DNA of 64,000 nt from Neoarius graeffei (GCF_027579695.1 NW_026869982.1:927001-991000), one strand, 5' to 3'. Numbered from the stretch's first letter, positions 1 to 11,000 are shown. Numbers and translations are program-made. The notes: generated by a model from the sequence alone, not told the origin.

Positions 1-263
1 ACAGATTTCTGCAAGAAGACAAAATAAAATGCTTACAGTACCTGGTATTCCTAGGCAGTCTCCCACTCAAGTACTAACCAGGCCCAACTCTGTTTAGCTT
101 CTGAGATCAGATGGGATCAGGCGTTGTCAGAGTGGTTTGGACGTAAACAACAGTCTGGAAATGTGTGCCTTGCCTTGCCTTGCCTTGCCTTGCCTTGCGC
201 CCAGAAGGAAAATTCTTGCCTTGCGAGCAGAAGGAAAATTCAAACAGATTTCTGCAAGAAGAC

Positions 264-272
264 AAAATAAAA
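264..272 (-). terminator. RNA polymerase III terminator, two T4 runs after a 5S copy
   Basis: On the minus strand the 3' end CTGTAAGC is followed by ATTTTATTTTGTC. The two T4 runs (269-272 and 264-267) begin 2 and 7 nt after the gene end. Four or more T residues in the non-template strand is the standard polymerase III stop. The same 3' flank is preserved in the copies I read across all three classes, so the 3' flank is at least as conserved as the gene itself. Confidence 0.7.
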
Positions 273-273
273 T

Positions 274-391
274 GCTTACAGTACCTGGTATTCCTAGGCA
301 GTCTCCCACTCAAGTACTAACCAGGCCCAACTCTGTTTAGCTTCTGAGATCAGACGGGATCAGGCGTTGTCAGAGTGGTTTGGCCGTAAGC
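274..391 (-). rRNA. 5S rRNA-like gene, class A (representative of about 115 copies)
   Basis: The RNA would start GCUUACGGCC and end CUGUAAGC, 118 nt, with no indel against vertebrate 5S rRNA. From memory, about 20 positions differ from human 5S: 2, 3, 12, 18, 23, 24, 25, 30, 35, 47, 56, 60, 63, 82, 83, 92, 97, 106, 110 and 116. Most keep the fold. Ends 1-8 and 111-118 pair; 18/60 and 30/47 are double changes that restore U-A pairs in helices II and III. Position 110 (C9-A110) is the clear broken pair. The usual product is the 5S RNA of the large ribosomal subunit, made by RNA polymerase III with TFIIIA. Whether this class is transcribed cannot be told from sequence; a developmental-stage 5S variant and a young pseudogene family are both possible. 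This copy reads cagcag where most A copies read caacag just upstream of the gene. Confidence 0.8.
295..342 (-). promoter_or_regulatory. 5S internal control region (box A, intermediate element, box C), copy 274-391
   Basis: 5S genes are driven by a type 1 polymerase III promoter inside the gene, bound by TFIIIA. By position, box A (RNA 50-64) is at 328-342, the intermediate element (67-72) at 320-325 and box C (80-97) at 295-312. The intermediate element and the GGUUAGUACUUG stretch are unchanged from the vertebrate consensus. Box A has changes at 56, 60 and 63. Box C has changes at 82, 83, 92 and 97. Binding is therefore plausible but perhaps weakened. The same block recurs in every copy; class B copies carry one more change, G86 to U, inside box C. 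Confidence 0.6.
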
Positions 392-504
392 AGCAGCTTG
401 TTGGAAATGTGCCGTTTTTCTTGCCTTGCGATCAGAAGGAAAATTCTTGCCTTGCGACCAGAAGGAAAATTCAAACAGATTTCTGCAAGAAGACAAAATA
501 AAAT
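392..504. repeat. Class A spacer with a 26-bp direct duplication
   Basis: This is the 113-bp non-gene part between 5S copies 274-391 and 505-622. It holds two adjacent 26-bp units, 418-443 and 444-469, differing by one base (gatcag versus gaccag). Each contains ttgccttgcg followed by cagaaggaaaa. In classes B and C the ttgcc part of the first unit is what has expanded. The stretch next to the 5S start (392-417) is the minus-strand upstream flank; I see no TATA-like element at the -30 position there. The spacer bears no other recognisable element. Confidence 0.8.
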
Positions 505-735
505 GCTTACAGTACCTGGTATTCCTAGGCAGTCTCCCACTCAAGTACTAACCAGGCCCAACTCTGTTTAGCTTCTGAGATCAGACGGGATCAGGCGTTG
601 TCAGAGTGGTTTGGCCGTAAGCAACAGCTTGTTGGAAATGTGCCGTTTTTCTTGCCTTGCGATCAGAAGGAAAATTCTTGCCTTGCGACCAGAAGGAAAA
701 TTCAAACAGATTTCTGCAAGAAGACAAAATAAAAT

Positions 736-853
736 GCTTACAGTACCTGGTATTCCTAGGCAGTCTCACACTCAAGTACTAACCAGGCCCAACTCTGTTT
801 AGCTTCTCAGATCAGACAGGATCAGGCATTGTCAGAGTGGTTTGGACGTAAAC
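736..853 (-). pseudogene. 5S rRNA-like copy, class B (representative of 100 copies)
   Basis: Same 118-bp collinear 5S match, but with linked extra changes relative to class A. On the RNA these are C2 to U, G8 to U, C26 to U, C36 to U, C46 to G and G86 to U. C46G and G86U remove the G31-C46 and G86-C91 pairs, and G8U breaks helix I, so a normal 5S fold is unlikely. The upstream spacer carries the variable TTGCC array (4 pentamers here). The class is defined by ggacgtaaac at the plus-strand right edge. It is called a pseudogene on structural grounds; it could still bind TFIIIA or be transcribed, because the internal control region is only partly altered. This copy belongs to a sub-lineage with gtaaacagcag, also at 5043, 9343, 16096, 33657, 34836, 59540 and 63611. 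Confidence 0.7.
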
Positions 854-973
854 AGCAGTCTGGAAATGTGTGCCTTGCCTTGCCTTGCCTTGCCTTGCGC
901 CCAGAAGGAAAATTCTTGCCTTGCGAGCAGAAGGAAAATTCAAACAGATTTCTGCAAGAAGACAAAATAAAAT

Positions 974-1091
974 GCTTACAGTACCTGGTATTCCTAGGCA
1001 GTCTCCCACTCAAGTACTAACCAGGCCCAACTCTGTTTAGCTTCTGAAATCAGACGGGATCAGGCATTGTCAGAGTGGTTTGGCCGTGAGC
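974..1091 (-). pseudogene. 5S rRNA-like copy, class C (representative of 54 copies)
   Basis: This 118-bp collinear 5S match has class C changes relative to class A: U4 to C (mispairs with A115 in helix I), C26 to U and C44 to U. The plus-strand signature is gaaatcag in the middle and ggccgtgagc at the right edge. Its spacer has the class-A T5 tract (gccgtttttc) but also three TTGCC-like units and attattgcc instead of attcttgcc, so it mixes A-like and B-like features. Unit length is a constant 241 bp, except the unit starting at 53339 (246 bp, one extra pentamer). It is likely non-functional as ribosomal RNA, though less degraded than class B. Confidence 0.65.
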
Positions 1092-2994
1092 AACAGTTTG
1101 CTGGAAATGTGCCGTTTTTCTTGCCTTGCCTTGCCTTGCGCCCAGAAGGAAAATTATTGCCTTGCGAGCAGAAGGAAAATTCAAACAGATTTCTGCAAGA
1201 AGACAAAATAAAATGCTTACAGTACCTGGTATTCCTAGGCAGTCTCCCACTCAAGTACTAACCAGGCCCAACTCTGTTTAGCTTCTGAGATCAGACGGGA
1301 TCAGGCGTTGTCAGAGTGGTTTGGCCGTAAGCAACAGCTTGTTGGAAATGTGCCGTTTTTCTTGCCTTGCGATCAGAAGGAAAATTCTTGCCTTGCGACC
1401 AGAAGGAAAATTCAAACAGATTTCTGCAAGAAGACAAAATAAAATGCTTACAGTACCTGGTATTCCTAGGCAGTCTCACACTCAAGTACTAACCAGGCCC
1501 AACTCTGTTTAGCTTCTCAGATCAGACAGGATCAGGCATTGTCAGAGTGGTTTGGACGTAAACAACAGTCTGGAAATGTGTGCCTTGCCTTGCCTTGCCT
1601 TGCCTTGCCTTGCGCCCAGAAGGAAAATTCTTGCCTTGCGAGCAGAAGGAAAATTCAAACAGATTTCTGCAAGAAGACAAAATAAAATGCTTACAGTACC
1701 TGGTATTCCTAGGCAGTCTCCCACTCAAGTACTAACCAGGCCCAACTCTGTTTAGCTTCTGAGATCAGACGGGATCAGGCGTTGTCAGAGTGGTTTGGCC
1801 GTAAGCAACAGCTTGTTGGAAATGTGCCGTTTTTCTTGCCTTGCGATCAGAAGGAAAATTCTTGCCTTGCGACCAGAAGGAAAATTCAAACAGATTTCTG
1901 CAAGAAGACAAAATAAAATGCTTACAGTACCTGGTATTCCTAGGCAGTCTCCCACTCAAGTACTAACCAGGCCCAACTCTGTTTAGCTTCTGAGATCAGA
2001 CGGGATCAGGCGTTGTCAGAGTGGTTTGGCCGTAAGCAACAGCTTGTTGGAAATGTGCCGTTTTTCTTGCCTTGCGATCAGAAGGAAAATTCTTGCCTTG
2101 CGACCAGAAGGAAAATTCAAACAGATTTCTGCAAGAAGACAAAATAAAATGCTTACAGTACCTGGTATTCCTAGGCAGTCTCACACTCAAGTACTAACCA
2201 GGCCCAACTCTGTTTAGCTTCTCAGATCAGACAGGATCAGGCATTGTCAGAGTGGTTTGGACGTAAACAACAGTCTGGAAATGTGTGCCTTGCCTTGCCT
2301 TGCCTTGCCTTGCCTTGCGCCCAGAAGGAAAATTCTTGCCTTGCGAGCAGAAGGAAAATTCAAACAGATTTCTGCAAGAAGACAAAATAAAATGCTTACA
2401 GTACCTGGTATTCCTAGGCAGTCTCCCACTCAAGTACTAACCAGGCCCAACTCTGTTTAGCTTCTGAGATCAGACGGGATCAGGCGTTGTCAGAGTGGTT
2501 TGGCCGTAAGCAACAGCTTGTTGGAAATGTGCCGTTTTTCTTGCCTTGCGATCAGAAGGAAAATTCTTGCCTTGCGACCAGAAGGAAAATTCAAACAGAT
2601 TTCTGCAAGAAGACAAAATAAAATGCTTACAGTACCTGGTATTCCTAGGCAGTCTCCCACTCAAGTACTAACCAGGCCCAACTCTGTTTAGCTTCTGAGA
2701 TCAGACGGGATCAGGCGTTGTCAGAGTGGTTTGGCCGTAAGCAACAGCTTGTTGGAAATGTGCCGTTTTTCTTGCCTTGCGATCAGAAGGAAAATTCTTG
2801 CCTTGCGACCAGAAGGAAAATTCAAACAGATTTCTGCAAGAAGACAAAATAAAATGCTTACAGTACCTGGTATTCCTAGGCAGTCTCACACTCAAGTACT
2901 AACCAGGCCCAACTCTGTTTAGCTTCTCAGATCAGACAGGATCAGGCATTGTCAGAGTGGTTTGGACGTAAACAACAGTCTGGAAATGTGTGCC

Positions 2995-3064
2995 TTGCCT
3001 TGCCTTGCCTTGCCTTGCCTTGCCTTGCCTTGCCTTGCCTTGCCTTGCCTTGCCTTGCCTTGCC
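2995..3064 (+). repeat. (TTGCC)14 microsatellite
   Basis: Fourteen perfect pentamers in unit B2856, the eleventh place of the 16-unit segment. The same place has 7 in B11463, 10 in B18216 and 8 in B61660. Confidence 0.93.
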
Positions 3065-3374
3065 TTGCGCCCAGAAGGAAAATTCTTGCCTTGCGAGCAG
3101 AAGGAAAATTCAAACAGATTTCTGCAAGAAGACAAAATAAAATGCTTACAGTACCTGGTATTCCTAGGCAGTCTCCCACTCAAGTACTAACCAGGCCCAA
3201 CTCTGTTTAGCTTCTGAGATCAGACGGGATCAGGCGTTGTCAGAGTGGTTTGGCCGTAAGCAACAGCTTGTTGGAAATGTGCCGTTTTTCTTGCCTTGCG
3301 ATCAGAAGGAAAATTCTTGCCTTGCGACCAGAAGGAAAATTCAAACAGATTTCTGCAAGAAGACAAAATAAAAT

Positions 3375-3492
3375 GCTTACAGTACCTGGTATTCCTAGGC
3401 AGTCTCCCACTCAAGTACTAACCAGGCCCAACTCTGTTTAGCTTCTGAGATCAGATGGGATCAGGCGTTGTCAGAGTGGTTTGGACGTAAAC
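3375..3492 (-). pseudogene. Chimeric A/B 5S copy with gatggg mark
   Basis: On the plus strand the left and middle of the gene are class A (cccactc, gagatcag, ggcgttg) with a private gatggg, but the right edge switches to class B (ggacgtaaac) and is followed by a class B spacer with TTGCC repeats. The switch lies between ggcgttg and ggacg, inside the 5' third of the RNA. The same chimera is at 31, 7168, 11947, 13936, 18715, 19924, 21329 and 62149, so it spread by duplication after one exchange. Confidence 0.8.
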
Positions 3493-5521
3493 AACAGTCT
3501 GGAAATGTGTGCCTTGCCTTGCCTTGCCTTGCCTTGCCTTGCGCCCAGAAGGAAAATTCTTGCCTTGCGAGCAGAAGGAAAATTCAAACAGATTTCTGCA
3601 AGAAGACAAAATAAAATGCTTACAGTACCTGGTATTCCTAGGCAGTCTCCCACTCAAGTACTAACCAGGCCCAACTCTGTTTAGCTTCTGAGATCAGACG
3701 GGATCAGGCGTTGTCAGAGTGGTTTGGCCGTAAGCAACAGCTTGTTGGAAATGTGCCGTTTTTCTTGCCTTGCGATCAGAAGGAAAATTCTTGCCTTGCG
3801 ACCAGAAGGAAAATTCAAACAGATTTCTGCAAGAAGACAAAATAAAATGCTTACAGTACCTGGTATTCCTAGGCAGTCTCCCACTCAAGTACTAACCAGG
3901 CCCAACTCTGTTTAGCTTCTGAGATCAGACGGGATCAGGCGTTGTCAGAGTGGTTTGGCCGTAAGCAACAGCTTGTTGGAAATGTGCCGTTTTTCTTGCC
4001 TTGCGATCAGAAGGAAAATTCTTGCCTTGCGACCAGAAGGAAAATTCAAACAGATTTCTGCAAGAAGACAAAATAAAATGCTTACAGTACCTGGTATTCC
4101 TAGGCAGTCTCACACTCAAGTACTAACCAGGCCCAACTCTGTTTAGCTTCTCAGATCAGACAGGATCAGGCATTGTCAGAGTGGTTTGGACGTAAACAAC
4201 AGTCTGGAAATGTGTGCCTTGCCTTGCCTTGCCTTGCCTTGCCTTGCCTTGCCTTGCCTTGCGCCCAGAAGGAAAATTCTTGCCTTGCGAGCAGAAGGAA
4301 AATTCAAACAGATTTCTGCAAGAAGACAAAATAAAATGCTTACAGTACCTGGTATTCCTAGGCAGTCTCACACTCAAGTACTAACCAGGCCCAACTCTGT
4401 TTAGCTTCTCAGATCAGACAGGATCAGGCATTGTCAGAGTGGTTTTTACGTAAACAACAGTCTGGAAATGTGTGCCTTGCCTTGCCTTGCCTTGCGCCCA
4501 GAAGGAAAATTCTTGCCTTGCGAGCAGAAGGAAAATTCAAACAGATTTCTGCAAGAAGACAAAATAAAATGCTTACAGTACCTGGTATTCCTAGGCAGTC
4601 TCCCACTCAAGTACTAACCAGGCCCAACTCTGTTTAGCTTCTGAAATCAGACGGGATCAGGCATTGTCAGAGTGGTTTGGCCGTGAGCAACAGTTTGCTG
4701 GAAATGTGCCGTTTTTCTTGCCTTGCCTTGCCTTGCGCCCAGAAGGAAAATTATTGCCTTGCGAGCAGAAGGAAAATTCAAACAGATTTCTGCAAGAAGA
4801 CAAAATAAAATGCTTACAGTACCTGGTATTCCTAGGCAGTCTCCCACTCAAGTACTAACCAGGCCCAACTCTGTTTAGCTTCTGAGATCAGACGGGATCA
4901 GGCGTTGTCAGAGTGGTTTGGCCGTAAGCAACAGCTTGTTGGAAATGTGCCGTTTTTCTTGCCTTGCGATCAGAAGGAAAATTCTTGCCTTGCGACCAGA
5001 AGGAAAATTCAAACAGATTTCTGCAAGAAGACAAAATAAAATGCTTACAGTACCTGGTATTCCTAGGCAGTCTCACACTCAAGTACTAACCAGGCCCAAC
5101 TCTGTTTAGCTTCTCAGATCAGACAGGATCAGGCATTGTCAGAGTGGTTTGGACGTAAACAGCAGTCTGGAAATGTGTGCCTTGCCTTGCCTTGCCTTGC
5201 CTTGCGCCCAGAAGGAAAATTCTTGCCTTGCGAGCAGAAGGAAAATTCAAACAGATTTCTGCAAGAAGACAAAATAAAATGCTTACAGTACCTGGTATTC
5301 CTAGGCAGTCTCCCACTCAAGTACTAACCAGGCCCAACTCTGTTTAGCTTCTGAAATCAGACGGGATCAGGCATTGTCAGAGTGGTTTGGCCGTGAGCAA
5401 CAGTTTGCTGGAAATGTGCCGTTTTTCTTGCCTTGCCTTGCCTTGCGCCCAGAAGGAAAATTATTGCCTTGCGAGCAGAAGGAAAATTCAAACAGATTTC
5501 TGCAAGAAGACAAAATAAAAT

Positions 5522-5639
5522 GCTTACAGTACCTGGTATTCCTAGGCAGTCTCCCACTCAAGTACTAACCAGGCCCAACTCTGTTTAGCTTCTGAGATCA
5601 GACAGGATCAGGCATTGTCAGAGTGGTTTGGCCGTAAGC
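5522..5639 (-). pseudogene. Mosaic 5S copy with class B/C patch
   Basis: The copy reads class A at gagatcag, then gacaggatcaggcattg like class B, then class A again at ggccgtaagc. It stands where C A B A A is expected from the 16-unit segment but only C A A is present, so it may be the scar of an unequal exchange that removed an A-B pair. Similar patch copies: 23695 (A left, cattg middle, B right), 24169 (C left with aaaact, A right) and 57636 (acaggatcaggcgttg). Confidence 0.65.
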
Positions 5640-8483
5640 AACAGCTTGTTGGAAATGTGCCGTTTTTCTTGCCTTGCGATCAGAAGGAAAATTCTTGCCT
5701 TGCGACCAGAAGGAAAATTCAAACAGATTTCTGCAAGAAGACAAAATAAAATGCTTACAGTACCTGGTATTCCTAGGCAGTCTCCCACTCAAGTACTAAC
5801 CAGGCCCAACTCTGTTTAGCTTCTGAGATCAGACGGGATCAGGCGTTGTCAGAGTGGTTTGGCCGTAAGCAACAGCTTGTTGGAAATGTGCCGTTTTTCT
5901 TGCCTTGCGATCAGAAGGAAAATTCTTGCCTTGCGACCAGAAGGAAAATTCAAACAGATTTCTGCAAGAAGACAAAATAAAATGCTTACAGTACCTGGTA
6001 TTCCTAGGCAGTCTCACACTCAAGTACTAACCAGGCCCAACTCTGTTTAGCTTCTCAGATCAGACAGGATCAGGCATTGTCAGAGTGGTTTGGACGTAAA
6101 CAACAGTCTGGAAATGTGTGCCTTGCCTTGCCTTGCCTTGCCTTGCCTTGCGCCCAGAAGGAAAATTCTTGCCTTGCGAGCAGAAGGAAAATTCAAACAG
6201 ATTTCTGCAAGAAGACAAAATAAAATGCTTACAGTACCTGGTATTCCTAGGCAGTCTCCCACTCAAGTACTAACCAGGCCCAACTCTGTTTAGCTTCTGA
6301 GATCAGACGGGATCAGGCGTTGTCAGAGTGGTTTGGCCGTAAGCAACAGCTTGTTGGAAATGTGCCGTTTTTCTTGCCTTGCGATCAGAAGGAAAATTCT
6401 TGCCTTGCGACCAGAAGGAAAATTCAAACAGATTTCTGCAAGAAGACAAAATAAAATGCTTACAGTACCTGGTATTCCTAGGCAGTCTCCCACTCAAGTA
6501 CTAACCAGGCCCAACTCTGTTTAGCTTCTGAGATCAGACGGGATCAGGCGTTGTCAGAGTGGTTTGGCCGTAAGCAACAGCTTGTTGGAAATGTGCCGTT
6601 TTTCTTGCCTTGCGATCAGAAGGAAAATTCTTGCCTTGCGACCAGAAGGAAAATTCAAACAGATTTCTGCAAGAAGACAAAATAAAATGCTTACAGTACC
6701 TGGTATTCCTAGGCAGTCTCACACTCAAGTACTAACCAGGCCCAACTCTGTTTAGCTTCTCAGATCAGACAGGATCAGGCATTGTCAGAGTGGTTTGGAC
6801 GTAAACAACAGTCTGGAAATGTGTGCCTTGCCTTGCCTTGCCTTGCCTTGCCTTGCCTTGCGCCCAGAAGGAAAATTCTTGCCTTGCGAGCAGAAGGAAA
6901 ATTCAAACAGATTTCTGCAAGAAGACAAAATAAAATGCTTACAGTACCTGGTATTCCTAGGCAGTCTCCCACTCAAGTACTAACCAGGCCCAACTCTGTT
7001 TAGCTTCTGAGATCAGACGGGATCAGGCGTTGTCAGAGTGGTTTGGCCGTAAGCAACAGCTTGTTGGAAATGTGCCGTTTTTCTTGCCTTGCGATCAGAA
7101 GGAAAATTCTTGCCTTGCGACCAGAAGGAAAATTCAAACAGATTTCTGCAAGAAGACAAAATAAAATGCTTACAGTACCTGGTATTCCTAGGCAGTCTCC
7201 CACTCAAGTACTAACCAGGCCCAACTCTGTTTAGCTTCTGAGATCAGATGGGATCAGGCGTTGTCAGAGTGGTTTGGACGTAAACAACAGTCTGGAAATG
7301 TGTGCCTTGCCTTGCCTTGCCTTGCCTTGCCTTGCGCCCAGAAGGAAAATTCTTGCCTTGCGAGCAGAAGGAAAATTCAAACAGATTTCTGCAAGAAGAC
7401 AAAATAAAATGCTTACAGTACCTGGTATTCCTAGGCAGTCTCCCACTCAAGTACTAACCAGGCCCAACTCTGTTTAGCTTCTGAGATCAGACGGGATCAG
7501 GCGTTGTCAGAGTGGTTTGGCCGTAAGCAACAGCTTGTTGGAAATGTGCCGTTTTTCTTGCCTTGCGATCAGAAGGAAAATTCTTGCCTTGCGACCAGAA
7601 GGAAAATTCAAACAGATTTCTGCAAGAAGACAAAATAAAATGCTTACAGTACCTGGTATTCCTAGGCAGTCTCCCACTCAAGTACTAACCAGGCCCAACT
7701 CTGTTTAGCTTCTGAGATCAGACGGGATCAGGCGTTGTCAGAGTGGTTTGGCCGTAAGCAACAGCTTGTTGGAAATGTGCCGTTTTTCTTGCCTTGCGAT
7801 CAGAAGGAAAATTCTTGCCTTGCGACCAGAAGGAAAATTCAAACAGATTTCTGCAAGAAGACAAAATAAAATGCTTACAGTACCTGGTATTCCTAGGCAG
7901 TCTCCCACTCAAGTACTAACCAGGCCCAACTCTGTTTAGCTTCTGAAATCAGACGGGATCAGGCATTGTCAGAGTGGTTTGGCCGTGAGCAACAGTTTGC
8001 TGGAAATGTGCCGTTTTTCTTGCCTTGCCTTGCCTTGCGCCCAGAAGGAAAATTATTGCCTTGCTAGCAGAAGGAAAATTCAAACAGATTTCTGCAAGAA
8101 GACAAAATAAAATGCTTACAGTACCTGGTATTCCTAGGCAGTCTCCCACTCAAGTACTAACCAGGCCCAACTCTGTTTAGCTTCTGAGATCAGACGGGAT
8201 CAGGCGTTGTCAGAGTGGTTTGGCCGTAAGCAACAGCTTGTTGGAAATGTGCCGTTTTTCTTGCCTTGCGATCAGAAGGAAAATTCTTGCCTTGCGACCA
8301 GAAGGAAAATTCAAACAGATTTCTGCAAGAAGACAAAATAAAATGCTTACAGTACCTGGTATTCCTAGGCAGTCTCACACTCAAGTACTAACCAGGCCCA
8401 ACTCTGTTTAGCTTCTCAGATCAGACAGGATCAGGCATTGTCAGAGTGGTTTGGACGTAAACAACAGTCTGGAAATGTGTGCC

Positions 8484-8553
8484 TTGCCTTGCCTTGCCTT
8501 GCCTTGCCTTGCCTTGCCTTGCCTTGCCTTGCCTTGCCTTGCCTTGCCTTGCC
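8484..8553 (+). repeat. (TTGCC)14 microsatellite
   Basis: Fourteen pentamers in unit B8345; its partner one 28-unit period on (B15113, array 15252-15306) has eleven. Confidence 0.93.
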
Positions 8554-11000
8554 TTGCGCCCAGAAGGAAAATTCTTGCCTTGCGAGCAGAAGGAAAATTC
8601 AAACAGATTTCTGCAAGAAGACAAAATAAAATGCTTACAGTACCTGGTATTCCTAGGCAGTCTCACACTCAAGTACTAACCAGGCCCAACTCTGTTTAGC
8701 TTCTCAGATCAGACAGGATCAGGCATTGTCAGAGTGGTTTGGACGTAAACAACAGTCTGGAAATGTGTGCCTTGCCTTGCCTTGCCTTGCCTTGCGCCCA
8801 GAAGGAAAATTCTTGCCTTGCGAGCAGAAGGAAAATTCAAACAGATTTCTGCAAGAAGACAAAATAAAATGCTTACAGTACCTGGTATTCCTAGGCAGTC
8901 TCCCACTCAAGTACTAACCAGGCCCAACTCTGTTTAGCTTCTGAAATCAGACGGGATCAGGCATTGTCAGAGTGGTTTGGCCGTGAGCAACAGTTTGCTG
9001 GAAATGTGCCGTTTTTCTTGCCTTGCCTTGCCTTGCGCGCAGAAGGAAAATTATTGCCTTGCGAGCAGAAGGAAAATTCAAACAGATTTCTGGAAGAAGA
9101 CAAAATAAAATGCTTACAGTACCTGGTATTCCTAGGCAGTCTCCCACTCAAGTACTAACCAGGCCCAACTCTGTTTAGCTTCTGAGATCAGACGGGATCA
9201 GGCGTTGTCAGAGTGGTTTGGCCGTAAGCAACAGCTTGTTGGAAATGTGCCGTTTTTCTTGCCTTGCGATCAGAAGGAAAATTCTTGCCTTGCGACCAGA
9301 AGGAAAATTCAAACAGATTTCTGCAAGAAGACAAAATAAAATGCTTACAGTACCTGGTATTCCTAGGCAGTCTCACACTCAAGTACTAACCAGGCCCAAC
9401 TCTGTTTAGCTTCTCAGATCAGACAGGATCAGGCATTGTCAGAGTGGTTTGGACGTAAACAGCAGTCTGGAAATGTGTGCCTTGCCTTGCCTTGCCTTGC
9501 CTTGCGCCCAGAAGGAAAATTCTTGCCTTGCGAGCAGAAGGAAAATTCAAACAGATTTCTGCAAGAAGACAAAATAAAATGCTTACAGTACCTGGTATTC
9601 CTAGGCAGTCTCCCACTCAAGTACTAACCAGGCCCAACTCTGTTTAGCTTCTGAAATCAGACGGGATCAGGCATTGTCAGAGTGGTTTGGCCGTGAGCAA
9701 CAGTTTGCTGGAAATGTGCCGTTTTTCTTGCCTTGCCTTGCCTTGCGCCCAGAAGGAAAATTATTGCCTTGCGAGCAGAAGGAAAATTCAAACAGATTTC
9801 TGCAAGAAGACAAAATAAAATGCTTACAGTACCTGGTATTCCTAGGCAGTCTCCCACTCAAGTACTAACCAGGCCCAACTCTGTTTAGCTTCTGAGATCA
9901 GACGGGATCAGGCGTTGTCAGAGTGGTTTGGCCGTAAGCAACAGCTTGTTGGAAATGTGCCGTTTTTCTTGCCTTGCGATCAGAAGGAAAATTCTTGCCT
10001 TGCGACCAGAAGGAAAATTCAAACAGATTTCTGCAAGAAGACAAAATAAAATGCTTACAGTACCTGGTATTCCTAGGCAGTCTCACACTCAAGTACTAAC
10101 CAGGCCCAACTCTGTTTAGCTTCTCAGATCAGACAGGATCAGGCATTGTCAGAGTGGTTTGGACGTAAACAACAGTCTGGAAATGTGTGCCTTGCCTTGC
10201 CTTGCCTTGCCTTGCCTTGCGCCCAGAAGGAAAATTCTTGCCTTGCGAGCAGAAGGAAAATTCAAACAGATTTCTGCAAGAAGACAAAATAAAATGCTTA
10301 CAGTACCTGGTATTCCTAGGCAGTCTCCCACTCAAGTACTAACCAGGCCCAACTCTGTTTAGCTTCTGAGATCAGACGGGATCAGGCGTTGTCAGAGTGG
10401 TTTGGCCGTAAGCAACAGCTTGTTGGAAATGTGCCGTTTTTCTTGCCTTGCGATCAGAAGGAAAATTCTTGCCTTGCGACCAGAAGGAAAATTCAAACAG
10501 ATTTCTGCAAGAAGACAAAATAAAATGCTTACAGTACCTGGTATTCCTAGGCAGTCTCCCACTCAAGTACTAACCAGGCCCAACTCTGTTTAGCTTCTGA
10601 GATCAGACGGGATCAGGCGTTGTCAGAGTGGTTTGGCCGTAAGCAACAGCTTGTTGGAAATGTGCCGTTTTTCTTGCCTTGCGATCAGAAGGAAAATTCT
10701 TGCCTTGCGACCAGAAGGAAAATTCAAACAGATTTCTGCAAGAAGACAAAATAAAATGCTTACAGTACCTGGTATTCCTAGGCAGTCTCACACTCAAGTA
10801 CTAACCAGGCCCAACTCTGTTTAGCTTCTCAGATCAGACAGGATCAGGCATTGTCAGAGTGGTTTGGACGTAAACAACAGTCTGGAAATGTGTGCCTTGC
10901 CTTGCCTTGCCTTGCCTTGCCTTGCGCCCAGAAGGAAAATTCTTGCCTTGCGAGCAGAAGGAAAATTCAAACAGATTTCTGCAAGAAGACAAAATAAAAT

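Larger units (their letters stand above)
505..4337 (-). repeat. 16-unit segment shared with three other places
   Basis: The order A B C A B A A B A A B A B A A B is found here and again at 9112-12929 and 15865-19692. A 15-unit form lacking one A copy lies at 59309-62900. All four versions share the gtaaacagcag mark in their first B unit and the gatggg chimera as their thirteenth unit, so they descend from one segment rather than arising by chance. In three of the four, this segment sits next to a B B C A junction like B4080 B4338 C4571 A4812. Confidence 0.85.
1..5752 (-). repeat. Left block, mixed A/B/C units
   Basis: Copies: B31 A274 A505 B736 C974 A1215 B1446 A1689 A1920 B2151 A2394 A2625 B2856 A3144 B3375 A3618 A3849 B4080 B4338 C4571 A4812 B5043 C5281 A5522. 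B31 and B3375 are chimeric (left and middle like A with gatggg, right edge like B). B2856 carries 14 TTGCC pentamers, B4080 eight and B4338 three. B4338 also has a private ggtttttacg in place of ggtttggacg. Bases 1-30 are the end of a spacer whose gene lies outside the window. Confidence 0.9.

Noticed and set aside
8871-9111. Distinct fourth unit class
   Set aside because: This unit has a few private changes (gcgcgcag, tggaagaag) but otherwise is an ordinary class C unit; single-copy changes do not define a class.
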